Shown here piece after piece: positions 1-11,900 of a DNA stretch of 64,000 nucleotides; the stretch's first letter is position 1; each line of letters starts with the position of its first letter. Made by a program: the position numbers and the translations under genes. Where the stretch lies: assembly GCA_003586115.2 (NCBI GenBank), contig QVOM02000042.1, forward strand, positions 76,546,706-76,610,705, read 5' to 3'. The notes beneath the pieces were generated by a model. The model did not search any database. It was given only the letters and a program-made list of their open reading frames with translations, and was not told the DNA's origin. This DNA is from Salvator merianae (lineage: Eukaryota; Chordata; Lepidosauria; Squamata; Teiidae).

Positions 1-84
1 GTCTGGTCAGTTGCCATACTCACTTTCCCTCCACTACCCTGCTGGTTCTGATTCAAGAATTCTGGTTCACATCTCTCTGTTGTG

Positions 85-385
85 CACTCATCCTTTTATT
101 TGTTTACATTTTTTCCCCACATGGGCTCAGAGCAGGTTACAACTTCAGGAGAGATTATTTGTGGCCAAACTGCCTTATGGGGTTCACTCTGATTTCCTTT
201 CCAGGTTTACTGCCTTAGCTGTTACCTTTCCCAAGGCACTCACAAGGCAGGGAGGCTATTTAATGTATAGCTGGGAAAATCCAGTGAACTTCCATGGCAC
301 AGTGGGGATTCCAACCAATGGACTCCTAAGTTCTAGTCTAGTGCTCTTAACCACTGAACCACTAGAGGCCCTAATGTTATCCCTT
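85..385 (-). mobile_element. tRNA-derived SINE with L2-like tail
   Basis: Read on the minus strand, it opens with a decayed tRNA-type head (AGTGGTTCAGTGGTTAAGAG, then TTGGTTGGAATCCCC as B-box). It runs through a body and ends in CTGCTCTGAGCCCATGTGGGG followed by a TAAACAAATAAAA tail. This layout of tRNA head, core and LINE-like 3' end is typical of squamate SINEs. Confidence 0.65.
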
Positions 386-574
386 GTATAACACTGTAGT
401 TGTGCTCCAAGAAACCACCATGTTATACAAATCATACTCTGGGATTTCTACAGCATTCATTGGTATGGTGTGATTTCACACTGAACCATGGGACTGCAGG
501 GAAGAAGAGTTGAGTATCAAAGAATTAAACTGGGAGAGAAGAAACACTTTGTTCTTTTTTTAAAAAAGCCTTCC

Positions 575-580
575 TTTATT
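575..580 (-). terminator. candidate polyadenylation signal AATAAA
   Basis: AATAAA on the minus strand, in an AT-rich setting. It is followed 25-50 nt downstream by a GU/U-rich stretch (GTGTTTCTTCTCTC near 550-535), the usual cleavage arrangement. It is the last such signal before the SINE at 85-385. Confidence 0.45.
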
Positions 581-2126
581 GTTTATATGTCTTTAACATT
601 TAGCTTGTAAAGACAAATCAGCCACAGCAATACTAAACTTATAAAATACAGTTCTACCAAAAATCCACCCCTCTGCTCACCCGTGAACATATTTTAAAGG
701 CACTTTTGTCAAACGCATCAAAGCTGAAGAAGCTAAAAGATATTTTCAGATACTGTACTCAAAACACAGTTTTTATGGCAATTTTCCCTGATCTTCCCAT
801 GCAGCATGCAGACATACAAACAAGACATAAAAAGCTATTTATGCTCTGTGGTTTAAAAGCTGCTCACCTCTGTTGGGTACTTTAAACCATATGTTGTTCA
901 GACCACAGCTTATGCAAGATTTGGGACGAACATGGCTCTGGAAATGAGAGAAAGCAGTACTACACCATGTTTCGGCCAGGATTTCAATAGACAACTGCCT
1001 CCCCAAATCAAACAATGTTGGAGACAGCTCATTGGGGGGGGGGGGTTCACAGAATTAAAGGTGTTGTCTACACTTGTAAAACATCCCATGTTGCACAGTT
1101 CACACTAGATTATGCAGTCTGTTATGGATGGTCACTTAAAACGTTATGTCTCGAGCCTTTGTTTAAAATAGTCTGTGTGCCGGTTGCGTCACACTGGGTA
1201 ATCTGCTACAGAGGTGTATGTACGTTCCACCCTTTCTTCCAAGAAAGGTGTCAGAAGGAGAGAGAGGGTTGCCTTGCTTTCTTCATGATTGTTAAAACTC
1301 ATCACATGCCAAAGGGGGAAGGCATGACCAAAAGTGTGTTCAGTTTTCCTTTTTCTTTGACCTCCCCAGAGAGAGAGCCTGTCATTGGTTCCACTCAAGC
1401 GCAGGACCATGTACAAACACAGCTTGAGGGGCGGAGTTCCAGGTACTTTTACAAGGGAGCAGCTTTGACAGTGCAGGTCATTAAAGGGACAGTCAGCTCA
1501 CAGATGCTCCCCCTGCTCACTGAAAGAGAAATGGGAGCCATCAAGCACCTTCCATGGCTGGTAAGCTTCCCCACTCTATTCCCACTGGGGGGGGGGGTGC
1601 TGCAGGAGGAAACCTGCAACTGCTGCCAGGACCTGTCTAGCAAACTTTCATGCCCAACTAACCATCCACAGCTGTATGAACCTTTAGCACCACCCACCAG
1701 GCAACTGCACATTGGCTGGCAGGGACCTATCAGAAGAAAGCAAGCTCTGGAGTTTAAACTCTGAATAAAACAAACTGCAAGGAATGAAGTACAGAGAGCA
1801 GACACAGCAGCAAGAGAAATAAATAGACTGATGCAAATAAGGACATAAACTGAAGTTACAAAAAAAAAAAACCCTTTTCTCCTGTTTACACTGACAGTTG
1901 CCATCCTTAGCACTGCCTCCAGATTAGGGCTCCTGTAGGTCAGATTAAAAGCACACCACTTTTTGACCCTATTGATAACAGCTGCTGGTCTAGAATTAAG
2001 TAAACGGTGGGCCCTTTCCTTTGGGAACATTACTGAGGAAGTGAAAAAGAAAAATCTGAAGTGTAAGAATCCTGTCAAATCCAGGATTCATTTACTTCTC
2101 AAGGTGATCCATTTTTAATTAGTTTT

Positions 2127-2132
2127 TTTATT
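2127..2132 (-). terminator. alternative polyadenylation signal AATAAA
   Basis: AATAAA on the minus strand about 3.65 kb after the stop codon. It would give a 3' UTR closer to mammalian length. No strong GU-rich element is evident just downstream. Confidence 0.25.
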
Positions 2133-2559
2133 TTTCTTCAGGATGCCACAAGGTTTTTGGATGTTTATGTTCCTTTTAATCACTTTGAATTGCCAACATG
2201 AGAAAAATAGAAAACAAACAGAAGGATAAGGATGAAGCATACACCTGAGTCCTGACCAGGGCCCATACTAAAATGTCCCAAGTGTGAACTACTCTTTTGA
2301 ACAGGAGACAGATAGAAACCTCAAATAAAAGAAGAAATGTGTTTGTTTTTAATTTTTTTTTAAAAAAAATTGTTCTGAGTAAAATAAAGCATTTTTAGAT
2401 TCTGCATCAAAAATTCTGCTTTGGTAAAAAAAAAAAAATCTCTCCACAGACGTCAGAATACTAGGGAATAATGAAAGAACATCCAAACAGGCTTATGGTT
2501 TCTAAGGCATAGAAACAATTATTCTTACATGTCCAAAGGCTTTATACTAACACACTGGT

Positions 2560-2797
2560 TGCATCCACATTCAGTTAAAAGGGGAAAAAAAGAAACAACA
2601 AATGTCAAAAGCGGCTTAGAGGTGGTAACTGTTGCATATTAAGTGTTTCCACTCCAACTCCAATCTACATTAAAGGCCAGAAAATGCACTTGCAAAGCAT
2701 ATTTTCTGTCATTTAATGTAATTTAGAGGTGGAATGGGAATGCTAGCTGCTACATGCTGCCACTTTTGAGGTGCTTTTTAATGCACTGGGATGCGCT
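2560..2797. mobile_element. palindromic miniature transposon, family A copy
   Basis: The ends are roughly complementary (GCATCCACATTCAGTT at the left, AATGCACTGGGATGCG at the right). Internal motifs CGGCTTAGAGGTGG and GCTACATGCTGCCACTTTTGAGGTGC match the copies at 35951 and 14480. There is no coding capacity. It lies inside the candidate 3' UTR. Confidence 0.55.
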
Positions 2798-5776
2798 GTC
2801 TCCTCAAGTGATATACTTGAGCAATACATTCCTCAAACAGGCTATAAAGAGACTGCTCAGGGAATTTCACAAGGTACAAAAACAAGTGTATAAACCCCTT
2901 TCTAGTGCTGCAGCTTGCATAAGATGACGATAGCAAGTTGCTTTATCGTGCAATTTTATCTATGCCTCCCACAGTATCTTGTTAAGGTATTGCAACAAAA
3001 ACAACAATACGTTTCAAGTTTTACACAAAACACTGCAAGAAAAATATATTTTTTTTGTTTGACATTTGCACAATATTGAGGCCTATACAATAAGAGACAT
3101 ACAAGACATTTTTAAAAGGCCACTTTCAGAGCCCAGAATTGCAAACTATTTGCCATTCCCTTGCACAGTTCTGAAAAGTTCTTTTTTTTTTGGAATATCT
3201 TATGCAATGCCAAGAGCTAGCAACCTGTATGGGCAGTTTATACTTTGTAGCTTTGTTGATTTCTGCAGGCTTACCCCACTGATCACTTGCTACTGTGTAG
3301 TCATCATCTGCAGAGATAACAAAGGGTTAGGTTGCATGGTGTAGCACCCCTTTTCTATGAAGCTGAGAACTCTTGCTCTCTGCAAAACAAGTACGTCTAT
3401 GCGATATCTGCCGGCAGAGGCTCATGGAGCACTTCTGTGAAGGTGTTTGGGTGGGTGGGGGAGGCTCTAATTGAAAGCTTCACTTTGATATGCAAAAGAT
3501 CAAAGCTATCAAGGGAAGCTCCCAACTGGAGCCTCACCTGCCCCCCTCTTCCTCGCATTCCTGATCCATGAGCCATCGCTGGTCATTGCAAAGCACTTCA
3601 AATCCTTAAGGAATCTTTTCTTTTAACATGGTCTGAAACCCTGCCATTAGCTACAACAACCAACAATGGGCTCCGTTGACTCATAAAATCCTTCACCATA
3701 TTGCACATCCTGTTTTAGAAGCCCATGTACTTCTATGTGCTTCTCGTTTATGCTAAAATTGCAAGCTGGGAGAGTATGCTGCGGTCAGCTTCACCATAAG
3801 GAACGGCTAGTCCTTCTTTGCTTGGAGCCTGTTCAGACGTTGACTGTGGTCCAAAAAACTCTTAGTCAAACAGGAGAGCTGAAGTCAACCACACTCAAAA
3901 AGCAAGAAGCTCTCTCTTATGTCTGCTAGAACACTGAAGGGCTCCTCCTTCCAAAATTTGTATCAATAGGCAGAGACGACCTGAAACACGGCCCTCCCCA
4001 TCCTATCCCTCTTCAGGAGGAAGGAGGAAGATTTCTACCAGCCCGTTTAAGGGCGGTGCCTTTAAGGGCGGGGGTTCGCGCGAGTGCCATGGCCGTTCGC
4101 GGGGCCTCCATAGTGACACAGCAGGTCACTAGGTCGCCGCTGATTTCTACATGACAAAAGATAAGAAAAAAATAAAGTTGGACTAAGGCCAGATCTACAT
4201 CTTGGCTCAGGATCATGGCGCCTGGCGACCAACTGCCCACAACTCAGCAGGAGCACAAAGGAAAGGACCCAGGTATAGGCTGCCCTTTTTGCTCCTTGAA
4301 GTCAAATCTCCTATCCAGAGTTTTCACATCGCTTTCAGTATGACGCTCTGGCTATCCTTTAGGCAACCAAAAGAGGTCAAATACCGGAGCTTCTGAAGGG
4401 GAGATCGAGGCAGGCAAAGTCTGTTTGTTTCCACATCCCATTTTGTGCTCATGCCACGTACATGTAACCCTGACCAAATTAATAACTATTGTCTCTTAAT
4501 AATTAAATTTCCTCAGTCTTGTTCCTCAGATTAGAAAAGGAGAATTTGGACTAAAAGGCAACTCAGTTCTCAGCATAGGTGCAACTTAGGGATGGAATCC
4601 TTTCTGGGTTCCACAGAAGCAGAGTCACTTGCCGTGGGAATAAACTGAATGCACAGCATGTTTCTAAAGATCAAAGCAGACCTGATGCAGGACACCTGTA
4701 TTGACTGTTCCACTCATGCTCTGTGATATGAAAGTAAGCTTATTCTGCAGTTCTTCCATTCATAAGTAGCACCAGTACACCTGGAATCAGGACACAGGGG
4801 TTTCAGGTAAGACACAGAAGAGTGGGCATATGGGCAGCTGGTCACAGCATTTGAGCCAAAATGGGATGCATGTGGAATGCATAGGGCACACTGTATCTAT
4901 TTTATCTCCTGGTCTCAAGCTTGAGTGGAAGGACATTCCTTTCACCATTGCAGAACTCCTAGTCAAAATCATGTGTCTTTGATTTCATTGTTTTTCTCAC
5001 TGAACGGCCAAGGGAACTTTGATTAGGAAGCCAGAGGGACTGGACCACATTTAAATAAATATGGTACTTACTATGATCTGTGCTTTCTCCACATGGTGTA
5101 AATAAACCAAAGACCAGGAATTCTCATAGACCATATCAAGCAAACAGCTCCTTCTATTTATGCTCAGAACCTAAACATTTGTGCCGTGTAAAGCTATTTT
5201 TCAGCTAAAGGTCTGAGTTATAGAAATTCTGTCTGCCAGCAGAACAGAATTTAAGGCCATTTCTTGGTGTGACATTGTTTCTTTTAATTTATTTAATTCT
5301 GCTAGAAAGGGAAGTTATTTCGCTAGATATTGAAAAGGAATGATTGTGTCTACCCAGACGAGAGATGTATCAGAGTATGTAAAGTCATGCAATCTTAGCA
5401 GCATATTTCAATCCTTCATACTGTAAGCAAGCAGTCGTCTTTCATACATCTCACCCACTTTTAAAACTAAATGGATAGAAAGGAGGGAGGGAAATTGCCA
5501 AACTCTGCAGAATGCATTATCATTAGCAAATCAATGATAATTCCCACACCAGGTTCAATCCCAAATAGTTAAAAACCCAGAGTTGGGGGGGGGGGAGGGA
5601 CAGAGGCAGACACTGGAATAAAACTTGAGAAAATGTGTCTGTAATGTTCTCGTCCACAGAGCCAATTGAGGGACATCCATCTTCAAGATGATTGTAATAA
5701 AAAACAGGAGGTATAAACTTCTGATTTGATGAGCAAGTCCCTGGTTAGGTTTTTTTTCGGTTGCACCTTTCTCATG

Positions 5777-5912
5777 CTAGCTTCGCGGTGATCCAATATC
5801 AACTGTGATTTTTGTATACAATGGAAATTTATCAGTTTTTACTACTGTGTACGTTAGCATGTTTAAACCATCCGTCTTCATTGTTTCCTTTGTATGTGCA
5901 ATTTTGTTAAAC
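5777..5912 (-). CDS. B4GALT1: B4GALT1 coding exon 6: C-terminus and stop
   Basis: 136 coding nt from acceptor AG at 5914-5913 to TAG at 5779-5777. It encodes R294 to S338: [22 protein letters not shown], then [16 protein letters not shown] and the stop. This is the typical B4GALT1 end. The C-terminus is one residue longer than the bovine numbering predicts. The exon continues into the 3' untranslated region. Confidence 0.95.
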
Positions 5913-8900
5913 CTGTAAACACAAGAGAAATTGGGTTGGAAACTTGCAGACAGTGTCTTTTCATGCTTCTTCTTAGTGCTAATTCTTTTACATAAGAGTT
6001 AAACTAGAATTCCTTCTCACTAAATGTTAACACAGATCACGAAGGATGCAGGGACCTCTGAAAGACAACAGACAGCACCTAGGAGATGGTATGGTTTATT
6101 GAACTGGTTGGAGAAGACAGAATGCACACTGTACGCTCTTCGACTTCAAGAGCTAACCAAGGCAGCCATTTCTGCTGAGCTCATGAGTGCACAGAAAATA
6201 TCACTGATTATTTCTCTGTGATCATCCACTTCTAAGCACTCTTCTCCTTAGCTCACTCTCATAATATGGTATGGAAATCTTTGAAGTACAGACCACTGAG
6301 TGATAAAGGACAATTTGGTAAAGTTCACTTTAAAAGCACACACTTTTTGTGGTAGAAAGTAGAACCACTTCCTGCTTTCCCTCCCTTTTAAGCATAAACT
6401 AGGCAGGTCTCTGCTAAACAAAAAGGCAGCCCTTATCATATACGGTCTGAGACTCAGCATCATCTTTATTTTTAATTGTATCAGTTGGGTTATTTAAAAA
6501 AAAACAGGAAGGAGAGGCTTTAAATATCTACAGTAAGCAAAGAACCCAGCATAATATAAAAATTAATTCTGAAATTTATATATTGCTAATCTTCAAGTTC
6601 AAAGTCAATGTCAAATTTTTGCTGGGTTCTTTATGTATGTTTATTTCTGGAACAGGACTTCCTCCTAAAAAAAAGAACCCTGAGCATAAAAAACATAACT
6701 ATTTACCAAGTAAAATACATTCATAAATCAATGATGGACAAAGTAAAGTAAAAACTGGCAGCTTCTAGCCTAACTCCTTGCAGCCATTTGCTCCTTTATA
6801 TGCTAACTCAGAGGCAAACAGCAGTTTAACTAAAGGGTAGAATGTATCTTTCACATGAGCATTTTCCAACTTTGCAGGTCACTCCAAGCCAATTTACTGC
6901 ATCTGGAATAAAGATATGCCTTGAGAAGTTTATTCACAATCACTTCGGTCTTTAGGCTGCACCTTGCAGATTTTGGCTACATTCACACCTATGGTGGCGG
7001 GTACCATCAGCCCCCCCCCCCCCGAGCGCAATAGTCAAACAACTGGGGTCCACACACTATATAGCACACTAAGGCTGTGATCAGACATAACTTAAAGGGG
7101 TATCTCAGACGTGCCTCAGAGAGACAGTGTGTGATCCTCATGTTCCCAATCCTTTCCAATTCACTTTCTAGTGTAGAATGTTCATGGGGGTGGGGGTGGA
7201 GGTGGGGGAAGGGCAGCCTGGTGTGTGAACAGTCCCACCTAAGAGCCTTCAATAAGATGCCTCAGAGATGCTCCCTATGGAGTCCACATTACAAGAGTTT
7301 CATGCTGGAAAAGACTCACTTCTGAGGCTTTTTCCAACCCAAAGATGCTCCTTGCCCTTGGAGCTGATCACTCAGCTCCAAAAACCGAGAGGGATGAGGC
7401 GCAGGCTGTTTGACTGGCATGTGCCCTGCCCTTGTATCGGCACGCCCTTTGCTACCAAGCATCCCTTTGTTTCATCTGGGAAGCTAAGTAGAATAAGGTC
7501 AGCAGTGGCTGGCATGCAGGGACCAGCAGTAAGGCTGATGGCAGTTTTGGATCAACACCGTTGGGTCACTCACCAGAAACATCAAAGATAAACAGGGGGG
7601 CACAGTTTCACCCTGCTGCACTCCCCACCTGCTGCTGGGGTAGGGAACTGGGAAACTATATGAAAATACCAGCTGGCATATAGGTCATCTTCCAGGATAT
7701 TAGATCCTGAAAGAAGGGCATGGCAAACCACTGGTGTAGTCTTGCCAAGAAAACCGCTAGCAGCCACAAGAAACTGCATGAGTTAGTGGCATGTTTATTT
7801 TTTGTTGTCATCCAAGGTGTTAATTACGGAACTGGAGAACTAACAGAATATTACTATTTCTAGTGATGTCATCTACAGGGAGGAAAAGGCTAGAGTCTGT
7901 GATCTAGTGAAAACTATTATTAGCAGAATGGGAGAGGCAATTTTTGTTAAAATGCCTTCCTCTGCATCCTCTCCATGTTTCAACAAATTCTGTTCCTGAA
8001 GACAGGAAAACCCTCAGGAAAAATGTGAGGCTGCAGGGAGGAGATGGAAATAAATATAAATATCCAGATTCCCCGTTATTTTAACAAAAACCTCCATCAG
8101 ATCAGTAAGTCTCTAATGAGGGATATTCACTGGAACCAGTGAAACTTAAAATGACCACCTGAAGCTATATGCATATAATGAAATAAAAAGGAACAAACCT
8201 CTGTGGATTGGGCTCATTTTTTTGGTCTCTTGAATGGCGAATCATTCGACATTTCCCAATTGCAGCATCTGGGCGAGAAATCCGCATGCCTTTAAAAACC
8301 AGCCTGCAACAACAACGAAATGGAGAACTGTTATATAAAATGACACAAGCATGCCCAATTCTTATGGTATAGGGAAACTATGGCTGCCCATGAGTAGCTG
8401 AATTTCAGATCCAGCAGTTCTAGCCAGCACTGTGCTGGTGGACCAGAGGGGTCTGATTGGAGGTGCAGTAGAAAGTTATGATACTTTAAAATTAATATTT
8501 TTAGCTGTTAATGCAATATTTAGTAGAATCCTTTAGATAAGCCACAGATCAGATTAGCAATGACCATCCAATTGATCCTGTCTGCTCCAGAGATTCAAAA
8601 TCAAGTCTTTTCACAGCTAACCACTCCCACATTAGTTGCTTTCTCTGCTCACTAAACTTTAATTCAAGTACTCAGTTATGCAGGTTGCTCTGATCTACAC
8701 TGGAGAGGCCTCAGTTTATGATTCTTTCATTTAACAGATCAGCAACCTGCACTCCCTCCTTGCAGTACCAGTGCTTTGAAATGTTGTATTTATTTTAATG
8801 CCCCTCTACCGCAAGTCTGAGTCCTGATTCATACAATTACATTGTATGCTTTGAAAGAAAGAATCCTCACTGAAGCCTAGTTGAACTGCTTGGCTCAACT

Positions 8901-11900
8901 TAAGGCTGCCTGAACAGAAAATCCATTACAAGCATTAGGATTGCCATATGAAAAAGAGGACAGGGTTCCTGCTCCTTTAATAGTTACATAGAAGAGGAAA
9001 TGTCAGCAAGTGCTGCTTGCATGATAAATTACATCTGCTGAAATCCCCTCTTCTATCCAAGTATTAAAGGAGCAGAAACCCTGTCCTCTTTTTCATATAG
9101 TAACCCTAACGAGCATAATCAGCATCTGGTAGAACAGCATCCTTATTCCAGCAGTATCTGAGGCACTGCAGACTCCCCTCCTATTTAAAATATACTAGTG
9201 GACCAAACAGAATCATACAGTTGCAAAATAGAAACTTATGACAATGGAAAAATACTATTGCTTTATATTATAGGTGCACATTTGGATTTGCAGTGCTCCA
9301 CATCGTAATTCTCTCAATTTTTATGAAACCTCCTTATAGAGAGTGCCAGTTCTAAAGTACAAATAGGATGGAGGTTGGGGCTGCCCAGTGTTACCTAGCA
9401 AGTTTGTATCTGATGTGAGATCTGATATTGGACTTTTCGGTTCATGTGATATTAACTCTTACTATTAAAGTGAGAAGAAGTAGCTACGCAGAACTATGAA
9501 GCAGAATCTTTTACTAGGTTGCGATACCTCTCTTTCTAAGTGGTGGTCCACACAGCACAATTGGCAGAGCAGTGAAAGGGGAACCACCAATCAAAATTTG
9601 TTATGGAGAGAAATCAAAAATGAGACTCCAGTTGGCACCTTTCCCCTCCATGGCTATCTTGCCTGTTTAGCTTACGAATCAGTCCTGTTATCTCTTGAAA
9701 TTAAATGAAAGATTTATGATGGTATTACCTTGCAACTGTTGGATCTATACTCCATACACTGCTTCAAAGAGCTAAATATCCTGGCATTAATAGTGCAAAA
9801 GCCAGAGATCCTTTCTTATTGCTGAGAGGGCTTATTTTCAAGGTGCCTGAGTGGAAATGCTCTTCTGGAAAAGGCCTGGCCCCTTCCATGGGATGTCAGG
9901 TTTTGTTTGATTTCCAGTGTAGAGAGACATGCTCAAAAGCCAGAAAAATAATGACCCTGCTTAATGGATTGCATCAGGCTCATCCTGAGATCTTCTGCTT
10001 TCTGCCAGTAAATCCAACTTAAAGCCAGCAGAAAAACAAAAACAAAAAAAGGAAATGGGAACACTCCGTAGCCCTTTCCAAACACAAGCTGCTAGAGTTT
10101 ACTATTAAATCTTTTTGCACACTACAGGGGAAGAGAGGAGAAAAGAAAGACAGGTGTGATAGTCTAACATGAAATTTCTACAGAAAGTAGAAAGACATGG
10201 TCTCTCACATCCTCCTAACATAGGCCAGTAACCAATACCTTTCCTGCTTAACAGCAGCAAACAAAGTTGGTTGCAACTTTCAAATAGCTTAGCACAAAAG
10301 AATTGGCCATACCTTCATATCTTAGGCATGCTTGTATGAGCAGATGAACTAGTTAACATTTGTATGAGTTAGTAGCTTCTGTGGACATATTTTTCAGATG
10401 ATCCTAACACTAACTAAATGGGAATCTTATTTTGGTTGCAGAAAATATTATGAATCACTTTTCTTGTAACTCTGTGGCAAGAACCAAAATGAGGCAAAGT
10501 GTCTTAAAGAAAAACACTGATCTGTGAATAACGTAGCTTTGGGCTAATGAAACCTGGAGGGCAGGAGCCAGAAGGAATGCACTCTGTAACACCTTACTTT
10601 CGAAAAGCTACTGATATGCACATTCCCTCCCAAAATAATTAGAAAAAAAGATTTTCCAAAATGGTTTTCCTCTACACACAGCACATTTGCACAAAGTCTC
10701 ATTTCTTTTTATTGCAAAGTAATCCAATATTTAGCCCACATATTTGCAGCTAGCTCCAAAGAGTCCACATGCAATTAACAGGATGCACAGACCACTTTCA
10801 TCAAAAAAACTACATGCCCATCAATGCCCAATAGTGTCATGGTTTTTAACACTCTCCTCTACACCCAAATCTAACTCATATTTCACTAAAGAAGTCATCT
10901 GGGATTAAGCCTAAGGAAGGAAGATCTTGGAAGGGATACATCTAAGGAGGTAAAGTTTTAAGGGCAGCTACTGCCAAATAGAAAGCAACTTTTATTAAAT
11001 CTGTTTAAGCAGATGCCGTATCCTTTGCAGGTGTGCAAAGTAAGAACAAAACCAAAACTGGCAGAACTAAGTTAATAGCAGGAAAGAGAACATGACAAGA
11101 AGCCTAAAGACATTAACTAATCCCTGCACCAGTTAAAACAACTTTCCTAAACAATAAAATGTTACGTTAAATAAAAACAAAAGGTCCTTACCTGTTATAA
11201 ATATCATCGTCTTCACCACCCCAACCCCAATAATTATTGGGAAAACCATTTATGTTTTCGAACTGCTCCTTGCTCAAAGCAGACACCCCCCCAAAATACT
11301 GGTTGTATGGCAAACTGGAAGAAAAAAAAGGAAAATCAATAAAATAAGTCTCTGCTTTCATGCCAGAATTGAATTTTACCCTGAGCCTCTATTTCAAAGA
11401 GTATGCAAAACACACCAAAAATTGCCATAGAAATATCTGCCTGTTCTCTATGAACAGTGAATGTGCTATATTTTATTTGTTTATTTGGACAGTTTAGTAC
11501 ATCACTCTATATCACAGTCTCAGAACAGTTAACAAAAGGGAATTAAAACAACATTAAAAATAATAAAAATAAAAAGGCAAATATACACTAAAATATTCTC
11601 ACAGATCAAACACCAGATTGAATAAGTATATTTTTACCAGGCATTGGAAACTGTTTACTGTTGACCCCTGGCATATCTCTGCACAGAGATTGTTTCACAG
11701 CCTGGGGGCCACCACTGAGAGTGCTCTCCTCCCATAAACCCCCTTCAGTAGCATAGTCATGAGGAAAGTCTCCCCAGAAGATCTTAATCTAGGAAGGAAG
11801 CCATGTTTTCCAAAACAAAGAACTACTGTAATGCAGCATACACAGAAACCCTTATTTACAGAGAAGTAATGCTCGCATTAATGTGCAAAAAAAAAAAAAA

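Larger units (their letters stand above)
555..5776 (-). other. B4GALT1: candidate B4GALT1 3' untranslated region
   Basis: From the stop codon to the first convincing polyadenylation signal is about 5.2 kb with no supportable coding exon. It is AT-rich and mostly free of recognisable LINE or SINE sequence, unlike the introns. From memory the mammalian 3' UTR is nearer 3 kb, so this length may be partly intergenic or enlarged by insertions such as the element at 2560-2797. A shorter form ending near 2100 is possible, since AATAAA also occurs on the minus strand at 2132-2127. Confidence 0.4.

Noticed and set aside
1015..1764. A 249-codon plus-strand open frame, with a 209-codon frame antisense to part of it
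   Set aside because: No recognisable domain, low-complexity composition, two poly-G runs inside it, and it lies in the candidate 3' UTR. Most likely chance.
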